The translations under genes were made by a program, and so were the position numbers. The notes under the pieces are model-generated. The model saw only the letters and a program-made list of their open reading frames with translations, searched no databases and had not been told where the DNA came from. Below are positions 6,133 through 7,150 of a DNA stretch of 7,150 nt, piece after piece; within the stretch, counting starts at the first letter, position 1; every line of letters starts with the position of its first letter. This DNA comes from DATKQI01 sp035532755 (GTDB taxonomy: Bacteria > Pseudomonadota > Alphaproteobacteria > Acetobacterales > Acetobacteraceae): contig DATKQI010000318.1 in NCBI GenBank assembly GCA_035532755.1, positions 1-7,150 on the forward strand. Direction: 5' to 3'.

Positions 6133-6140
6133 ATCTCGCA

Positions 6141-7049
6141 ATGGCGACCGAGACCGACGGAAGTTCCAGGCGATCTGGTGCCAAGCAATCCGAGCAGGCT
6201 GACGCGCCGCAGGATATTTCGTCGCGAGGATGGAAAGATATTCTGCTGCGCGCATGGAACGGGAGCAACGAGAAAAACATCCCGCTGGTCGCCGCCGGGG
6301 TGACCTTTTATGTGCTCATGGCGCTGGTCCCCGGTTTTGTGTCCCTTGTTTCCATTTATGGGTTGCTTGCCGACCCGCATCAGATCGAACGGCAGGTCAA
6401 CGCCTTGTCCGGGTTGCTGCTGCCGTCGGGGCAGACGACGATCAATCACCAGTTGCACATGATTGTCGCAACCGATCCCCGAGCGCTTGGCTTCGGTGTC
6501 GTGCTTGGGGTTCTCGTCGCCGCGTACACGGCTTCCCGCGGCATGGGCGGCATGATCGAAGCGCTGGACATCGCTTATGGCCAGAAAGAACGACGGGGTC
6601 TTATGCGGTTCTATCTGACCGTGTCTGGTTTGGTGGTCGGCGGAATGATCGCCTTCACGCTGGTCGGCATATTGATCGTGGTAGCTATCGACGCGAACGT
6701 CGATCCAATCGTGAAATGGATGATGCTGATCGCGGGCTGGCCGGCACTGGTCCTGGTCATGATCGGGCTGCTCGCGCTGCTCTATCACTATGGGCCGGAC
6801 CGCCCGGCGCCACGCTGGCAATGGACGTCACCAGGAGCCATCGCCGCGTCAATTCTTTGGGCAGTCGGGACGTCCTTGATTTACGTCTATGTCTCACATT
6901 TTGGTGACTACAATAGAATTTACGGCTTGCTGGGCGCCGTGATGGTGTTTCTGTCCTGGCTGTGGTTCTCGATATACCTCGTCCTGCTGGGGGCCGAGAT
7001 AAACGCTGAAGCGGAACGTCGACCGGGCGGCAGCGCAAGATCTCCTTAG
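6141..7049 (+). CDS. YihY/virulence factor BrkB family inner membrane protein
   Basis: This is a 302-residue integral membrane protein. A polar N-terminal tail (about 1-45) is followed by six probable membrane segments near residues 48-76, 116-135, 158-184, 192-216, 231-252 and 260-287. The first is preceded by the family sequence IPLVAAGVTFYVLMALVPG (47-65). The conserved end is the stretch around FGDYNRIYGLLGAVMVFL (254-271), then LLGAEINAEAERR (282-294). Length and topology fit the family (UPF0761). The molecular function is not established: the old RNase BN assignment of E. coli YihY was withdrawn, and BrkB of Bordetella is linked to serum resistance. Codons use A/T at wobble positions more often than the operon genes do, for example in the stretch coding GFVSLVSIYGL. 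It stands alone, divergent from the sugar operon, with no visible functional link to it. Confidence 0.93.
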   Translation: MATETDGSSRRSGAKQSEQADAPQDISSRGWKDILLRAWNGSNEKNIPLVAAGVTFYVLMALVPGFVSLVSIYGLLADPHQIERQVNALSGLLLPSGQTTINHQLHMIVATDPRALGFGVVLGVLVAAYTASRGMGGMIEALDIAYGQKERRGLMRFYLTVSGLVVGGMIAFTLVGILIVVAIDANVDPIVKWMMLIAGWPALVLVMIGLLALLYHYGPDRPAPRWQWTSPGAIAASILWAVGTSLIYVYVSHFGDYNRIYGLLGAVMVFLSWLWFSIYLVLLGAEINAEAERRPGGSARSP

Positions 7050-7115
7050 GGCCTGACGCGGAACAAGCGAATCGGGGGCTGGGAATCGGGCCGCGACCCG
7101 TACTAGCCTGACTGG
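7050..7115 (+). other. Short non-coding gap after the YihY/BrkB gene
   Basis: GAATCGGG occurs twice with 14-nt spacing (7069-7076 and 7083-7090). There is a minor CGGG/CCCG pair (7087-7090 and 7097-7100) without a following T-run. No convincing terminator is seen. If the gene starting at 7116 belongs to an insertion sequence, the left end of that element should lie in this gap. Confidence 0.4.
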
Positions 7116-7150
7116 GTGATCGACACCGAGGCTATCAAGGCGCGCTTTGA
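7116..7150 (+). CDS. Start of a possible gene, N-terminus resembling ISAzo13-family transposases (3'-truncated)
   Basis: After an in-frame TAG at 7104-7106, a GTG at 7116 opens a frame reading MIDTEAIKARF that runs off the window. The wording resembles the beginning of ISAzo13-type transposases, as I recall them, in which a short MID.EAI..R(F/Y) segment precedes a (L)DER motif. Only eleven full codons are visible, there is no evident Shine-Dalgarno sequence and no terminal inverted repeat could be recognised. The frame may also be chance. Confidence 0.3.
   Translation, partial: MIDTEAIKARF

Larger units (their letters stand above)
5772..6140. other. Divergent intergenic region between the sugar operon and the YihY/BrkB gene
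   Basis: This 369-nt stretch should hold the promoters of both flanking units. From the operon side it contains the aldolase RBS, a GC-rich hairpin, a dense G-run tract (5830-5880) and then mixed-composition sequence that becomes more AT-rich after about 6020. TGGACA on the minus strand (5894-5889) resembles a -35 box, but the only candidate -10 at correct spacing (CAATTT) is poor, so I do not call a promoter there. Both strands have open frames through it, but none shows a recognisable protein. No long regulator-type palindrome was found. No transcription factor gene lies in the window, so regulation of the operon is unknown. Confidence 0.6.

Noticed and set aside
5817..6140. N-terminal extension of the YihY/BrkB protein by up to 108 residues
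   Set aside because: The extension has no membrane-family character, crosses the G-run tract and the TATAAT, and the ATG at 6141 has a good RBS.
5807..6140. Riboswitch or other structured RNA in the divergent region
   Set aside because: No known riboswitch core or multi-stem architecture could be recognised by eye; only the short hairpin and the G-runs stand out.
5973..6821. Minus-strand open frame (282 codons) opposite the YihY/BrkB gene
   Set aside because: The translation is polar and shows no family motif, whereas the plus strand encodes a well-conserved six-helix membrane protein.
7087..7100. Terminator after the YihY/BrkB gene (CGGG/CCCG)
   Set aside because: The stem has only four base pairs and no T-run follows.

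Overview
The window is very GC-rich and densely coding, with almost every third codon position G or C in the central genes. This, with a DUF4743-type Nudix protein, a ribose-type sugar ABC transporter and a YihY/BrkB membrane protein, suggests an alphaproteobacterium, perhaps of the Acetobacteraceae/Rhodospirillales. The taxonomic guess is inference; no rRNA or marker gene is present.

Layout. (1) Positions 1-532, plus strand: the C-terminal part of a Nudix hydrolase, cut by the left edge. (2) Positions 533-574: a short AT-rich gap between convergent genes, holding an 8-bp inverted repeat. (3) Positions 5771 down to 575, minus strand: a five-gene operon in the order class I (DhnA/LsrF-type) aldolase, FGGY carbohydrate kinase, periplasmic sugar-binding protein, permease, ATPase. 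Gaps are 9, 47 and 10 nt (7 nt if the permease begins at an adjacent GTG), and the last pair overlaps by 8 nt. (4) Positions 5772-6140: the divergent intergenic region, with a G-run tract, a small leader hairpin before the aldolase RBS and an isolated TATAAT. (5) Positions 6141-7049, plus strand: a YihY/BrkB-family inner membrane protein, less GC-biased than the operon. (6) Positions 7050-7150: a short non-coding stretch and the first codons of a possible new gene, perhaps an ISAzo13-type transposase.

The operon reads as a complete import-and-split route for one carbohydrate. The binding protein captures it in the periplasm, the permease/ATPase imports it, the kinase phosphorylates it (probably a ketose at C1), and the aldolase cleaves the phosphorylated product. 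The substrate cannot be read from the sequence. The mix of a ribose-family importer, an FGGY kinase and a DhnA/LsrF-like aldolase echoes the autoinducer-2 lsr system, but it has one permease and a half-size ATPase, and no lsrG or lsrR is visible. It is better described as an uncharacterised sugar-catabolic cassette. No CRISPR array, tRNA, rRNA or clear novel defence-type system was seen.
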